Assembly: GCA_023395755.1 (NCBI GenBank)
Contig: JAEWYG010000010.1
Coordinates: forward strand, 1 to 7,684
From: Actinomycetes bacterium
Lineage (GTDB): Bacteria > Actinomycetota > Coriobacteriia > Coriobacteriales > Eggerthellaceae
Direction: 5' to 3'
Length of the DNA: 7,684 bases
In this document: one piece after another, positions 1-6,088 of the stretch
Layout of the letters: each line of letters starts with the position of its first letter
How positions within the stretch are numbered: position 1 is the first letter of the stretch
Notes under the pieces: model-generated
Seen by the model: only the letters and a program-made list of their open reading frames with translations
The model's database searches: none
What the model was told of the DNA's origin: nothing
Translations under genes and position numbers: made by a program

Positions 1-15
1 GTCCACTCATATTCA

Positions 16-31
16 GACACACTTTTTGTCC
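16..31. repeat. 16-bp direct repeat, copy 1
   Basis: GACACACTTTTTGTCC, identical to the copy at 104-119. It lies beyond the operon terminator. Each copy has a small internal dyad (GACA with TGTC). Function is unknown. Confidence 0.75.
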
Positions 32-65
32 GAGTAGAAAAGTCGATTTATTTGACTTATTCCAT

Positions 66-97
66 AAAAAACGGGCGCTGACCTGAGTCAACGCCCG
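66..97 (-). terminator. Intrinsic terminator of the ATP synthase operon
   Basis: A 6-bp stem CGGGCG (72-77) with CGCCCG (92-97), extended past a C/A mismatch by TGA (79-81) pairing with TCA (88-90), and a 6-nt loop. On the minus strand it is followed by a run of six T (71 down to 66). It lies about 60 nt beyond the atpC stop with no gene between, so it ends the operon transcript. Confidence 0.87.
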
Positions 98-103
98 AAA
101 TTG

Positions 104-119
104 GACACACTTTTTGTCC
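104..119. repeat. 16-bp direct repeat, copy 2
   Basis: Identical to the copy at 16-31 and in the same orientation, 88 bp away. Here the preceding G at 103 makes the internal dyad five pairs (GGACA with TGTCC). It lies between the atpC stop and the operon terminator, so it is transcribed as part of the 3' untranslated region. Confidence 0.75.
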
Positions 120-157
120 TATAGGCCTCTTTTGAACCACCTATTTGCACACAAAGC

Positions 158-568
158 TTATGCAGCCTCGACCGCTTTCAGCTGCACGCGGCACCAAGCA
201 GCATCCGCAGGAAGCATCGTCTTAGCTGCTTCCTCCTCAGACTTAGAAGCCAAATCAGCCTCAATACCTGCCAACTGGTCACGAACCGCAGCAACATCAA
301 TGGCATCCGTCGGTAGCGCGCGATCGGCTAAGATAATAACCTTCTCACCCGTCACCTCAACGTAGCCGCCCTGCAAGGCAAAACGAACCGCAGTGCCGTC
401 CTTCTGATTCTGAACACGCGCCACACCGTCGGACAAAACCGACACCAGTGGCACATGGCCCTGCAGAAAGCCCATTTCGCCCTCGACACCCGGCACGATT
501 ACCATGTACGCGTCGTCAGAGTACAGCTTCGCCTGCGGCGTGACGATGTCGCACACGAGCCCAGCCAT
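158..568 (-). CDS. atpC: F1Fo ATP synthase epsilon subunit
   Basis: Encodes the 136-residue epsilon subunit, the small central-stalk protein that binds gamma and the c-ring and can restrain ATP hydrolysis. The N-terminal beta-sandwich is recognisable from residue 4 (CDIVTPQAKLYSDDAYMVIVPG) and from the conserved turn GEMGFLQGHVPLVS near residues 30-43, matching the family pattern G(D/E)xGxLxGHxPL. The last 45 or so residues are Ala/Glu/Lys-rich and fit the C-terminal helical hairpin. Length is normal for the family (about 130-140). The ATG overlaps the atpD stop codon by one base (TAATG), and an AGAAGG-type ribosome site lies inside the atpD end, so translational coupling to beta is likely. 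It is the last gene of the operon and is followed by a terminator. The start and family assignment are secure. Confidence 0.97.
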   Translation of the reverse strand: MAGLVCDIVTPQAKLYSDDAYMVIVPGVEGEMGFLQGHVPLVSVLSDGVARVQNQKDGTAVRFALQGGYVEVTGEKVIILADRALPTDAIDVAAVRDQLAGIEADLASKSEEEAAKTMLPADAAWCRVQLKAVEAA

Positions 569-2004
569 TATTCGGCCTTCTGCATCTTAGCGTAAGCAGC
601 GTGTACGTCCTCGATAGCACCCTTGTACACAAAGCACTGCTCAGGAATATGATCACACTTGCCATCAAGAATCTCAGCAAACGAGCGAATCGTATCTTCC
701 ATCTTTACGTAAATGCCTGGGTTGCCCGTAAATACCTCGGCCACATGGAACGGCTGACCCAAGTATTTCTGAATCTTACGAGCACGGTTTACAACGAGCT
801 TCTGGTCCTCAGACAGCTCATCCATACCCAGAATGGAGATAATGTCTTGTAGATCCTTGTAGTTCTGAAGCACTTCCTGTACACCCACGGCCACGCGGTA
901 GTGCTCCTCGCCTACGATCTCAGGATCAAGAGCGCGGGAAGTGGACTCCAGCGGGTCGACAGCGGGGTAAATGCCCAGCTCGGCAATAGAACGGGAAAGA
1001 ACCGTCTTCGCGTCGAGATGCGTAAACGTCGTGGCCGGCGCGGGGTCGGTCAGGTCGTCAGCAGGTACATACACAGCCTGCACCGAAGTGATAGAGCCCG
1101 TTTCGGTGGACGTGATACGTTCCTGCAAGTCGCCCATCTCGGTAGCCAGCGTGGGCTGGTAACCAACAGCAGAGGGCATACGACCCAGAAGTGCGGACAC
1201 TTCAGATCCTGCCTGCGTAAAGCGGAAGATGTTGTCGATGAACAACAAAACGTCCTGACCCTGATCACGGAAGTACTCCGCTTCGGTTAGACCCGCCAGA
1301 CCAACACGCAGACGTGCTCCTGGAGGCTCATTCATCTGACCATACACCAAGCAGGTCTTATTAATAACGCCAGACTCGCTCATCTCGATAAACAAGTCGG
1401 TACCCTCACGAGTACGCTCACCTACACCCGTGAACACCGACGTACCGCCATGCTCCTGAGCCAGGTTGTTAATAAGCTCCTGGATGATAACGGTTTTACC
1501 AACGCCAGCGCCGCCGAACAGACCGGTCTTACCGCCCTTAACGAACGGCTCGATCAAGTCGATAACCTTGATGCCGGTCTCGAAAATCTCGGTCGTGGTG
1601 GTTAGTGTGTCGTAATCCGGAGCCGGGTGGTGAATAGGCATCCACTCGGATATCTCCGGCATGGGCTTACCGTCAACGGGCTCACCAATCACGTTCCAAA
1701 TACGGCCCAGCGTGTTCGGGCCCACAGGCATCATGATCGGGTTGCCGGTGTCGACAACTTCAAGGCCGCGCACCATGCCATCGGTAGACGACATAGCAAC
1801 AGTACGAACGAGGTCGCCCGGAAGGTGCGTTTGCACCTCCAGTACAGTCTTCACTTCCCCAATGGGGGTGGTTGCATCTACGGTCAGGGCGTTGTAGATC
1901 GCCGGCATTTGATCCGGCGGAAACTCAACGTCGACAACAGCGCCGACGATACGGACAATGCGTCCGATCGCGCCCTTGGCCGATGCAGTGTTTGTCTCAG
2001 CCAT
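568..2004 (-). CDS. atpD: F1Fo ATP synthase beta subunit (catalytic)
   Basis: Encodes the 478-residue catalytic beta subunit of F1, which makes ATP from ADP and Pi at the alpha/beta interfaces. Visible motifs are the beta-barrel start (GRIVRIVGAVVDVEFP, residues 14-29), Walker A GGAGVGKT at 164-171 with K170 and T171, the catalytic glutamate E196 in VGERTREG, Walker B DVLLFIDNIFR with D257, and the adenine-pocket region near Y346 (GIYPAVDPL). The lever-arm segment that is usually DELSEED reads DELSEDQ at 395-401, keeping most of the acidic character. Length is normal (about 460-480). The ATG directly follows the atpG TAA with no gap (TAAATG), and its GGAGG ribosome site lies within the last atpG codons, so it is probably translationally coupled to gamma. 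Identity is certain. Confidence 0.99.
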   Translation of the reverse strand: MAETNTASAKGAIGRIVRIVGAVVDVEFPPDQMPAIYNALTVDATTPIGEVKTVLEVQTHLPGDLVRTVAMSSTDGMVRGLEVVDTGNPIMMPVGPNTLGRIWNVIGEPVDGKPMPEISEWMPIHHPAPDYDTLTTTTEIFETGIKVIDLIEPFVKGGKTGLFGGAGVGKTVIIQELINNLAQEHGGTSVFTGVGERTREGTDLFIEMSESGVINKTCLVYGQMNEPPGARLRVGLAGLTEAEYFRDQGQDVLLFIDNIFRFTQAGSEVSALLGRMPSAVGYQPTLATEMGDLQERITSTETGSITSVQAVYVPADDLTDPAPATTFTHLDAKTVLSRSIAELGIYPAVDPLESTSRALDPEIVGEEHYRVAVGVQEVLQNYKDLQDIISILGMDELSEDQKLVVNRARKIQKYLGQPFHVAEVFTGNPGIYVKMEDTIRSFAEILDGKCDHIPEQCFVYKGAIEDVHAAYAKMQKAE

Positions 2005-2907
2005 TTATTCCTCCAATGCCGCAGCGCCGCCGACGATCTCTGAAATCTCGGTCGTGATGGCGCCCTGGCGTACACGGTTATACAATCTGGTCAGCGTATC
2101 GGCAATATCGTTGGCGTTGTCGGTCGCCGATTTCATGGCAGTGCGTCGAGCACCCTGCTCGGCAGCGGCCGAATCGATGAGAGCATGATACATGGTCGTG
2201 CGCACATAGGCCGGCAGCAACCGGTCCAGAACACCCGCCGCATCCGGCTCGAATACGACATCGCCCGATAGGGCTTCGGTATGCTCAGCTTCAGCGGGTT
2301 CGCCCGCTTCAGCCAGCAATACCTCCGTGTCGACGGGCAGTACCAGCTCTTCGCGCAACTTTTGTTCGGCTGCGTTCTTCGCATGGTTGTAGACAACCAC
2401 TACCTCGTCAAGCTCGCCCTTTTCGTATCCATCAATGGCATACGTTGCAATGGCAGCAGCTTCGTCGACCGTGGGGTCGGCAGAAAGATCCTTGAACTCC
2501 AGCACCGGCACAATATTGCGGTAGCCGAAATAGCCCCCGGCCTTTTTGCCGCAGGCAACCACCGATACGGTGGCGCCCGCAGCCTGCTTGTCCTTCATAA
2601 GGTGCTCGACATGGCGCAGCACGTTGCTGTTAAAGCCGCCCGCAAGCCCTCGGTCCGACACGACAGCCACCACGAGCACGTTCTTCACCTCGTCGTGCTT
2701 GCGCAGCAGGGCGTTTTCGGAACCGCCCACACGCTCGGCGACATTCGCCAGCATCTCCATCATGGAGTCAGAATACGGTGTCGCGTCGTCCACGCGCTCG
2801 GTGGCGCGACGGATTTTCGCAGCCGCAACCATTTCCATGGTACGCGTGATCTGCTTCGTCGAAGAGATGGTGTTGATGCGCCGCTCTAGGTCGTGAAGGT
2901 TGGGCAT
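2005..2907 (-). CDS. atpG: F1Fo ATP synthase gamma subunit
   Basis: Encodes the 300-residue gamma subunit, the rotating central shaft that transmits c-ring torque to the beta subunits. The N-terminal helix carries the classic pattern LERRINTISSTKQITRTMEMVAAAK (residues 7-31). The Rossmann-like middle begins with VLVVAVVSDRGLAGGFN (77-93). The C-terminal helix has the family signature around ATDNANDIADTLTRLYNRVRQ, then AITTEISEIVGGAAAL (261-298). Length is slightly above the usual 285-295, with a modest Glu/Ala-rich stretch at about 199-212. The gap from atpA is 13 nt and contains an AAGGAAGG ribosome site before the ATG. The stop codon abuts the atpD start. Assignment is certain. Confidence 0.98.
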   Translation of the reverse strand: MPNLHDLERRINTISSTKQITRTMEMVAAAKIRRATERVDDATPYSDSMMEMLANVAERVGGSENALLRKHDEVKNVLVVAVVSDRGLAGGFNSNVLRHVEHLMKDKQAAGATVSVVACGKKAGGYFGYRNIVPVLEFKDLSADPTVDEAAAIATYAIDGYEKGELDEVVVVYNHAKNAAEQKLREELVLPVDTEVLLAEAGEPAEAEHTEALSGDVVFEPDAAGVLDRLLPAYVRTTMYHALIDSAAAEQGARRTAMKSATDNANDIADTLTRLYNRVRQGAITTEISEIVGGAAALEE

Positions 2908-2920
2908 GGTCTACCTTCCT

Positions 2921-4492
2921 TTACGCCGTCGCCGAAAACTGCAGCTTGAACGTCTCGATAGCGGCGTTCAGCTCCGTTTCGATAGCATCGGTAAACTTCT
3001 GCTCCTTCACAATGTTCTCGAAGATTTCCGGCTTGGAAGCACGGAGGAAATCGAGAAGCTCACCGCGGAAGCGGACTACGTCAGCAACCGGAATGTCATC
3101 AAGGAAACCATGGCCACCTGCATAAATGGAGACAGCCTGCTCTTCGACGGACATGGGGTTGTAACGACCCTGCTTCAGCAGTTCGGTCATGTGCGCACCA
3201 CGGTTAAGCTGATCCATCGTAGCCTTGTCCAAGTCGCTACCGAACTGCGTAAACGCCTGCAGTTCACGGAAGGACGCTAGGTCAAGACGCAGTGAACCGG
3301 CAACCTGCTTCATGGCCTTAATCTGCGCGGAACCACCAACGCGCGACACGGAAATGCCGACGTCGACAGCGGGACGCTGACCCTGGTAGAACAGGTCGGT
3401 CACGAGGAAGATCTGACCGTCGGTAATGGAGATGACGTTCGTCGGGATGTAGGCAGACACATCTCCTGCCTGCGTCTCGATAATGGGGAGCGCCGTAAGC
3501 GAACCCGCACCGTTCTCGTCGTTCATCTTCACTGCACGCTCCAGCAGACGCGAATGCAGATAGAATACGTCGCCGGGATAGGCCTCACGTCCCGGAGGAC
3601 GACGCAACGTAAGCGACATCTGACGATAAGCAACAGCCTGCTTAGACAGGTCGTCGTAGATGCAGAGCACGTGACGGCCCGGATTCTCAGCATTTGCCGG
3701 CTTGCCGTCTTCACCGTTATACATGAAGAACTCGCCGATAGCAGCACCTGCCATAGGGGCAATATACTGCAACGGAGCAGAATCGGAAGCCGTAGCCGAC
3801 ACCACAATGGTGTAATCCATGGCACCGTAGCGCTCCAGCGTCTCAACGATGCCTGCCACCGTGGATGCCTTTTGGCCAACGGCCACATAGATGCAAATTA
3901 CGCCTTTACCCTTTTGGTTGATAATAGCATCAACCGCAATAGCGGTCTTGCCGGTTTGGCGGTCGCCAATGATAAGTTCGCGCTGACCGCGACCGATAGG
4001 AATCATCGAGTCGATGGCCAAAATACCCGTCTGCATGGGCTCATGAACGGGCTGGCGAGCAATAACGCCAGGAGCCTTAAACTCGACAGGGCGCATACCC
4101 TCAGGGGTAATAGGGCCCTTTCCGTCGATAGGCATACCGAGCGCGTTAACCACGCGGCCGATCATTTCTTTACCCGAGGGGATCTCTACGATACGGCCAG
4201 TAGTACGAACCTGGTCGTTTTCTTTGATTGCGGTGACGTCACCGAGGAGCACGGCGCCGACTTCGTCTTCTTCGAGGTTTTGAGCCAAACCGTACACGGT
4301 CTTCCCGTTGCCACCTACGAACTCAAGGAGCTCGCCGGCCATGGCGTCTTTCAGTCCATCGATACGGGCAATACCGTCGCCGATCTGGACCACGGTGCCA
4401 ACTTCGCGGGATTCGACGCTTGTGTTTAGGGCATCGAGCTGCTTGCGCAGTGCCTCGTCAATAGACTTTGCGGTGATTTCAGTCACTAGCAT
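2921..4492 (-). CDS. atpA: F1Fo ATP synthase alpha subunit
   Basis: Encodes the 523-residue alpha subunit, the non-catalytic nucleotide-binding partner of beta that supplies the arginine finger. Visible are the beta-barrel start (VGTVVQIGDGIARIDGL, 31-47), Walker A GDRQTGKT at 176-183, Walker B with CIYDD at 277-281, the block QMSLTLRRPPGREAYPGDVF (291-310), and the arginine finger R384 in SVSRVGG. The C-terminal domain is complete. Compared with the usual alpha sequence, about 12 extra residues (roughly 261-272) sit just before Walker B. The listed ATG overlaps the atpH stop by 7 nt but lies only 2 nt from the GGAGGT ribosome site at 4495-4500. The GTG at 4484-4486 (codon 3) is 8 nt away and may be the true start, which would shorten the protein by two residues. 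Identity is certain; the start is not. Confidence 0.98.
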   Translation of the reverse strand: MLVTEITAKSIDEALRKQLDALNTSVESREVGTVVQIGDGIARIDGLKDAMAGELLEFVGGNGKTVYGLAQNLEEDEVGAVLLGDVTAIKENDQVRTTGRIVEIPSGKEMIGRVVNALGMPIDGKGPITPEGMRPVEFKAPGVIARQPVHEPMQTGILAIDSMIPIGRGQRELIIGDRQTGKTAIAVDAIINQKGKGVICIYVAVGQKASTVAGIVETLERYGAMDYTIVVSATASDSAPLQYIAPMAGAAIGEFFMYNGEDGKPANAENPGRHVLCIYDDLSKQAVAYRQMSLTLRRPPGREAYPGDVFYLHSRLLERAVKMNDENGAGSLTALPIIETQAGDVSAYIPTNVISITDGQIFLVTDLFYQGQRPAVDVGISVSRVGGSAQIKAMKQVAGSLRLDLASFRELQAFTQFGSDLDKATMDQLNRGAHMTELLKQGRYNPMSVEEQAVSIYAGGHGFLDDIPVADVVRFRGELLDFLRASKPEIFENIVKEQKFTDAIETELNAAIETFKLQFSATA

Positions 4493-5067
4493 TCACCTCC
4501 ATCTGTTGATAGTTTGAGCACGTTGCGAGCGCTTTCCAGCTGCGTCAAGACGCTTGCGTCGATTCGCTTGCCGTTGGCACTCATGAGTATGCCGCCCAAA
4601 AGGGACTGATCGATATGCTCGCGCAACACGACGTTTGTTCCCAAATCGGCAGCGGTCTTATTAGTGATCAAGTCACGCAGTTTGTCATCGAGTGCCACCA
4701 CAGTGGTAACATCTACGACACTTACGTTGAGCTTACGCTCGAGCTGATCGTTGTAGCTTTCCCACACACGCGTAATCAACGCGCCATCGCCACGCTCGGC
4801 CATAACAGCCAGCACATCAACGAGAACCGGGTTGCACTCCGCAAACACACCGCGCACAACCTGAGAACGCTGTTCAGCCGTGTAGGAGGTAACATCCTCC
4901 AACATGGTCGACAGATCCATGCTCGAACGCGTAACACGCAGAATATCTTCGAGCTGATCGCGCACTTCAAGTACGGCGCTCTGCCCGCCGGCCTCGTAAG
5001 CGCCGTCCAACAGGACCGACGCATACGTGGCGACTTTTTCTCTTACGACGTGGCGATTAGTTGGCAT
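4486..5067 (-). CDS. atpH: F1Fo ATP synthase delta subunit
   Basis: Encodes the 193-residue delta subunit (OSCP family), which sits on top of F1 and ties the b stalk to an alpha subunit. The N-terminal helical-bundle domain begins at residues 8-24 (VREKVATYASVLLDGAY), similar to the family YA.AL pattern. The conserved C-terminal segment is VVLREHIDQSLLGGILMSANGKRIDASV (146-173), matching the family pattern V..DxSLIGG....G...DxSV. Length is near the usual 175-190. The start codon lies inside the end of atpF: the 11-base overlap ATGCCAACTAA contains both the ATG and the atpF stop. The nearest purine-rich ribosome site (GAGG) is weak and about 12 nt upstream, so translation probably depends on coupling to atpF. 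Sequence divergence is normal for delta; position and the C-terminal motif make the call firm. Confidence 0.96.
   Translation of the reverse strand: MPTNRHVVREKVATYASVLLDGAYEAGGQSAVLEVRDQLEDILRVTRSSMDLSTMLEDVTSYTAEQRSQVVRGVFAECNPVLVDVLAVMAERGDGALITRVWESYNDQLERKLNVSVVDVTTVVALDDKLRDLITNKTAADLGTNVVLREHIDQSLLGGILMSANGKRIDASVLTQLESARNVLKLSTDGGEC
4495..4500 (-). promoter_or_regulatory. Ribosome binding site bearing on the atpA start
   Basis: GGAGGT on the minus strand, inside the end of atpH. It is 2 nt from the ATG at 4492 and 8 nt from the GTG at 4486. The usual spacing favours the GTG, which would make atpH and atpA overlap by a single base (TAGTG). Confidence 0.6.
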
Positions 5068-5671
5068 TGAAACTGCCCGCCTCGTTCACGTAGCGCTCGA
5101 TGATCTTACGGTGCTCATCGTCGCTCAAGTCCTCACCGATAAGGCGCGAAGCCACGGCGATGGACGTGTCGGCCACCGAGCCTTGCAGCTCAGCGATGGC
5201 AGCCTTCTTCTCGGATTCGATGGCTACGCGAGCCTTCTCAACCATGTTGGCAGCCTCGGTCTGGGCCTTGTCGGTGATGTCAGCCTTTACCGCTTCGCCC
5301 GTCTTCTTGGCGTCTGCAACAATCTTTGCAGCCTGCGACTTAGCCTCTTCCAATTGGCGCTTATACTCCTCGAGCATACGTTCGCTCTCTACGCGGGCCG
5401 CCTCGGACTTCTCAAGAGAGTCCTTGATCGTGCTCTCACGCTTCTCCAGCATGGCGTTGAACTTAGGCCAGCCAAACTTTGCGAGAACAACCCACAGGAG
5501 GATGAAGATGACGAGCATGGGGATAAACTCCGCCATGTCCGGCAAAATGGCGCTGATGCCACCCTTCTCCTCGCTAGCGAACGCGAGCGCGGGAAAAGCA
5601 AGCGTCATGCCCGATGCGGCACACGCAGCGAGCCCGACACGGGCCGATGCTTTCTTCGCTCTTGCTTTCAC
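5057..5671 (-). CDS. atpF: F1Fo ATP synthase b subunit with N-terminal signal-like extension
   Basis: Encodes a 204-residue b subunit, the membrane-anchored peripheral stalk. The usual b architecture starts at about residue 45: one membrane helix (about 47-66), the conserved junction FGWPKFNAMLEKRES (66-80), then a long charged helical coiled coil rich in Ala, Glu and Lys to about 165 and a C-terminal delta-binding part. Ahead of this lie about 32 extra residues that look like a Sec signal peptide: basic KARAKKASAR, a hydrophobic core (13-27), and an A-F-A motif at 30-32 before SEEKGG. This explains why the protein is longer than the usual 160-175. The start is GTG, with an AAAGGAGGT ribosome site 6-7 nt upstream. 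A 54-nt gap separates it from atpE, and its end overlaps atpH by 11 nt. Identity is certain; signal processing is inferred. Confidence 0.97.
   Translation of the reverse strand: MKARAKKASARVGLAACAASGMTLAFPALAFASEEKGGISAILPDMAEFIPMLVIFILLWVVLAKFGWPKFNAMLEKRESTIKDSLEKSEAARVESERMLEEYKRQLEEAKSQAAKIVADAKKTGEAVKADITDKAQTEAANMVEKARVAIESEKKAAIAELQGSVADTSIAVASRLIGEDLSDDEHRKIIERYVNEAGSFNAN
5576..5671 (-). other. Predicted signal peptide of the b subunit
   Basis: Covers codons 1-32 of atpF. Basic residues cluster at 2-11, a hydrophobic Ala/Leu/Gly/Met-rich core follows, and A30-F31-A32 fits the small-x-small rule for signal peptidase I, with the mature chain starting SEEKGG. A genuine membrane helix follows at about 47-66, so the mature N-terminus would be outside the cell, the normal topology for b. 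Cleavage is inferred; the segment could remain as an extra membrane helix. Confidence 0.6.
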
Positions 5672-5725
5672 GTACGTACCTCCTTTAGCCTTTATACGGC
5701 GTTAGATTCCGAATAAGGACCTAAG

Positions 5726-5944
5726 TTACACAATGAAGGTAAGAACGAAGCCGATGAGGCCAAGCGCCTCAGCGAGAGCAGCGCCGATGATGAAGTTCGT
5801 GAACAAACGGCCCTGCAGTTCGGGCTGACGAGCGGTCGCGACGCAGCAGCCGTAGCAGGCGATGCCGATACCAAGGCCGGGGCCGATGGTCGACAGGCCG
5901 TAGCCCACGAGTTTCAAGGCCGCGAGAGCGAGTGTAATTTCCAC
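5726..5944 (-). CDS. atpE: F1Fo ATP synthase c subunit (proteolipid)
   Basis: Encodes the 72-residue c subunit, a two-helix hairpin that oligomerises into the rotor ring. The first helix carries the glycine motif GPGLGIG (21-27), followed by the cytoplasmic loop ARQPE (38-42). The second helix carries the ion-binding carboxylate E59 in GAALAEALG. The Gln of sodium-type rings is replaced by I26, and E59 is followed by Ala instead of Ser or Thr, so proton coupling is inferred. The first helix is unusual in having three cysteines (C30, C33, C34) where family members usually have Gly/Ala and a Lys or Glu. The start is GTG, compensated by a near-perfect AAAAGGAGG ribosome site 5 nt upstream, as expected for the subunit needed in most copies. 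It follows atpB after a 144-nt gap that holds hairpins. Confidence 0.97.
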   Translation of the reverse strand: MEITLALAALKLVGYGLSTIGPGLGIGIACYGCCVATARQPELQGRLFTNFIIGAALAEALGLIGFVLTFIV

Positions 5945-6088
5945 AATTTCCTCCTTTTACCGTTCCCGAGCCTACCCCGGAGAACTTTGGACAACCTGTT
6001 TATGTGCCACCGACCGTGGATTAGTCGGATAGAACCAACGTTGTGCGTCGTTTACCGACGCAGCCGCCCAAAGGCGGCGGGATGCATC
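5945..6088 (-). promoter_or_regulatory. atpB-atpE intergenic region with tandem hairpins
   Basis: By far the longest gap inside the operon (144 nt). In transcript order it holds a perfect 6-bp GC-only stem with a 4-nt loop (6063-6078, starting 10 nt after the atpB stop), then with no spacing a perfect 7-bp stem with a 5-nt loop (6044-6062), then a weaker 5-bp stem (6010-6014 with 6024-6028). No T-run follows any of them, so they do not look like intrinsic terminators. The end of the region is the strong atpE ribosome site at about 5950-5957. A role in transcript processing, stability, or raising c over a subunit output is inferred. Confidence 0.6.

Noticed and set aside
40..58. Weak dyad AAGTC/GACTT beyond the operon terminator
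   Set aside because: Only five AT-rich pairs around a 9-nt loop; expected by chance in AT-rich spacer.
114..365. Plus-strand frame at the operon end (83 codons)
   Set aside because: Mostly antisense to atpC, with no supporting motif.
2281..2889. Plus-strand open frame (202 codons) opposite atpG
   Set aside because: A shadow of atpG; its His/Arg-rich composition without domains is typical of antisense translation.
3554..4429. Long plus-strand open frame (291 codons) opposite atpA
   Set aside because: It lies wholly antisense to atpA, has no recognisable motif or clear ribosome site, and is explained by the codon bias of the strongly conserved minus-strand gene.
5027..5716. Plus-strand frames opposite atpF (up to 229 codons)
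   Set aside because: Antisense to a well-recognised b subunit; the Leu-rich translation mirrors the Glu/Lys/Ala-rich coiled coil.
5726..5944. Sodium-coupled c ring
   Set aside because: The Gln in the first helix and the Ser/Thr after the key Glu, both typical of Na+ rings, are replaced by Ile and Ala, so proton coupling is more likely.
6044..6078. The atpB-atpE hairpins as an intrinsic terminator
   Set aside because: No T-run follows either stem on the minus strand, and ending transcription here would remove most of the operon.
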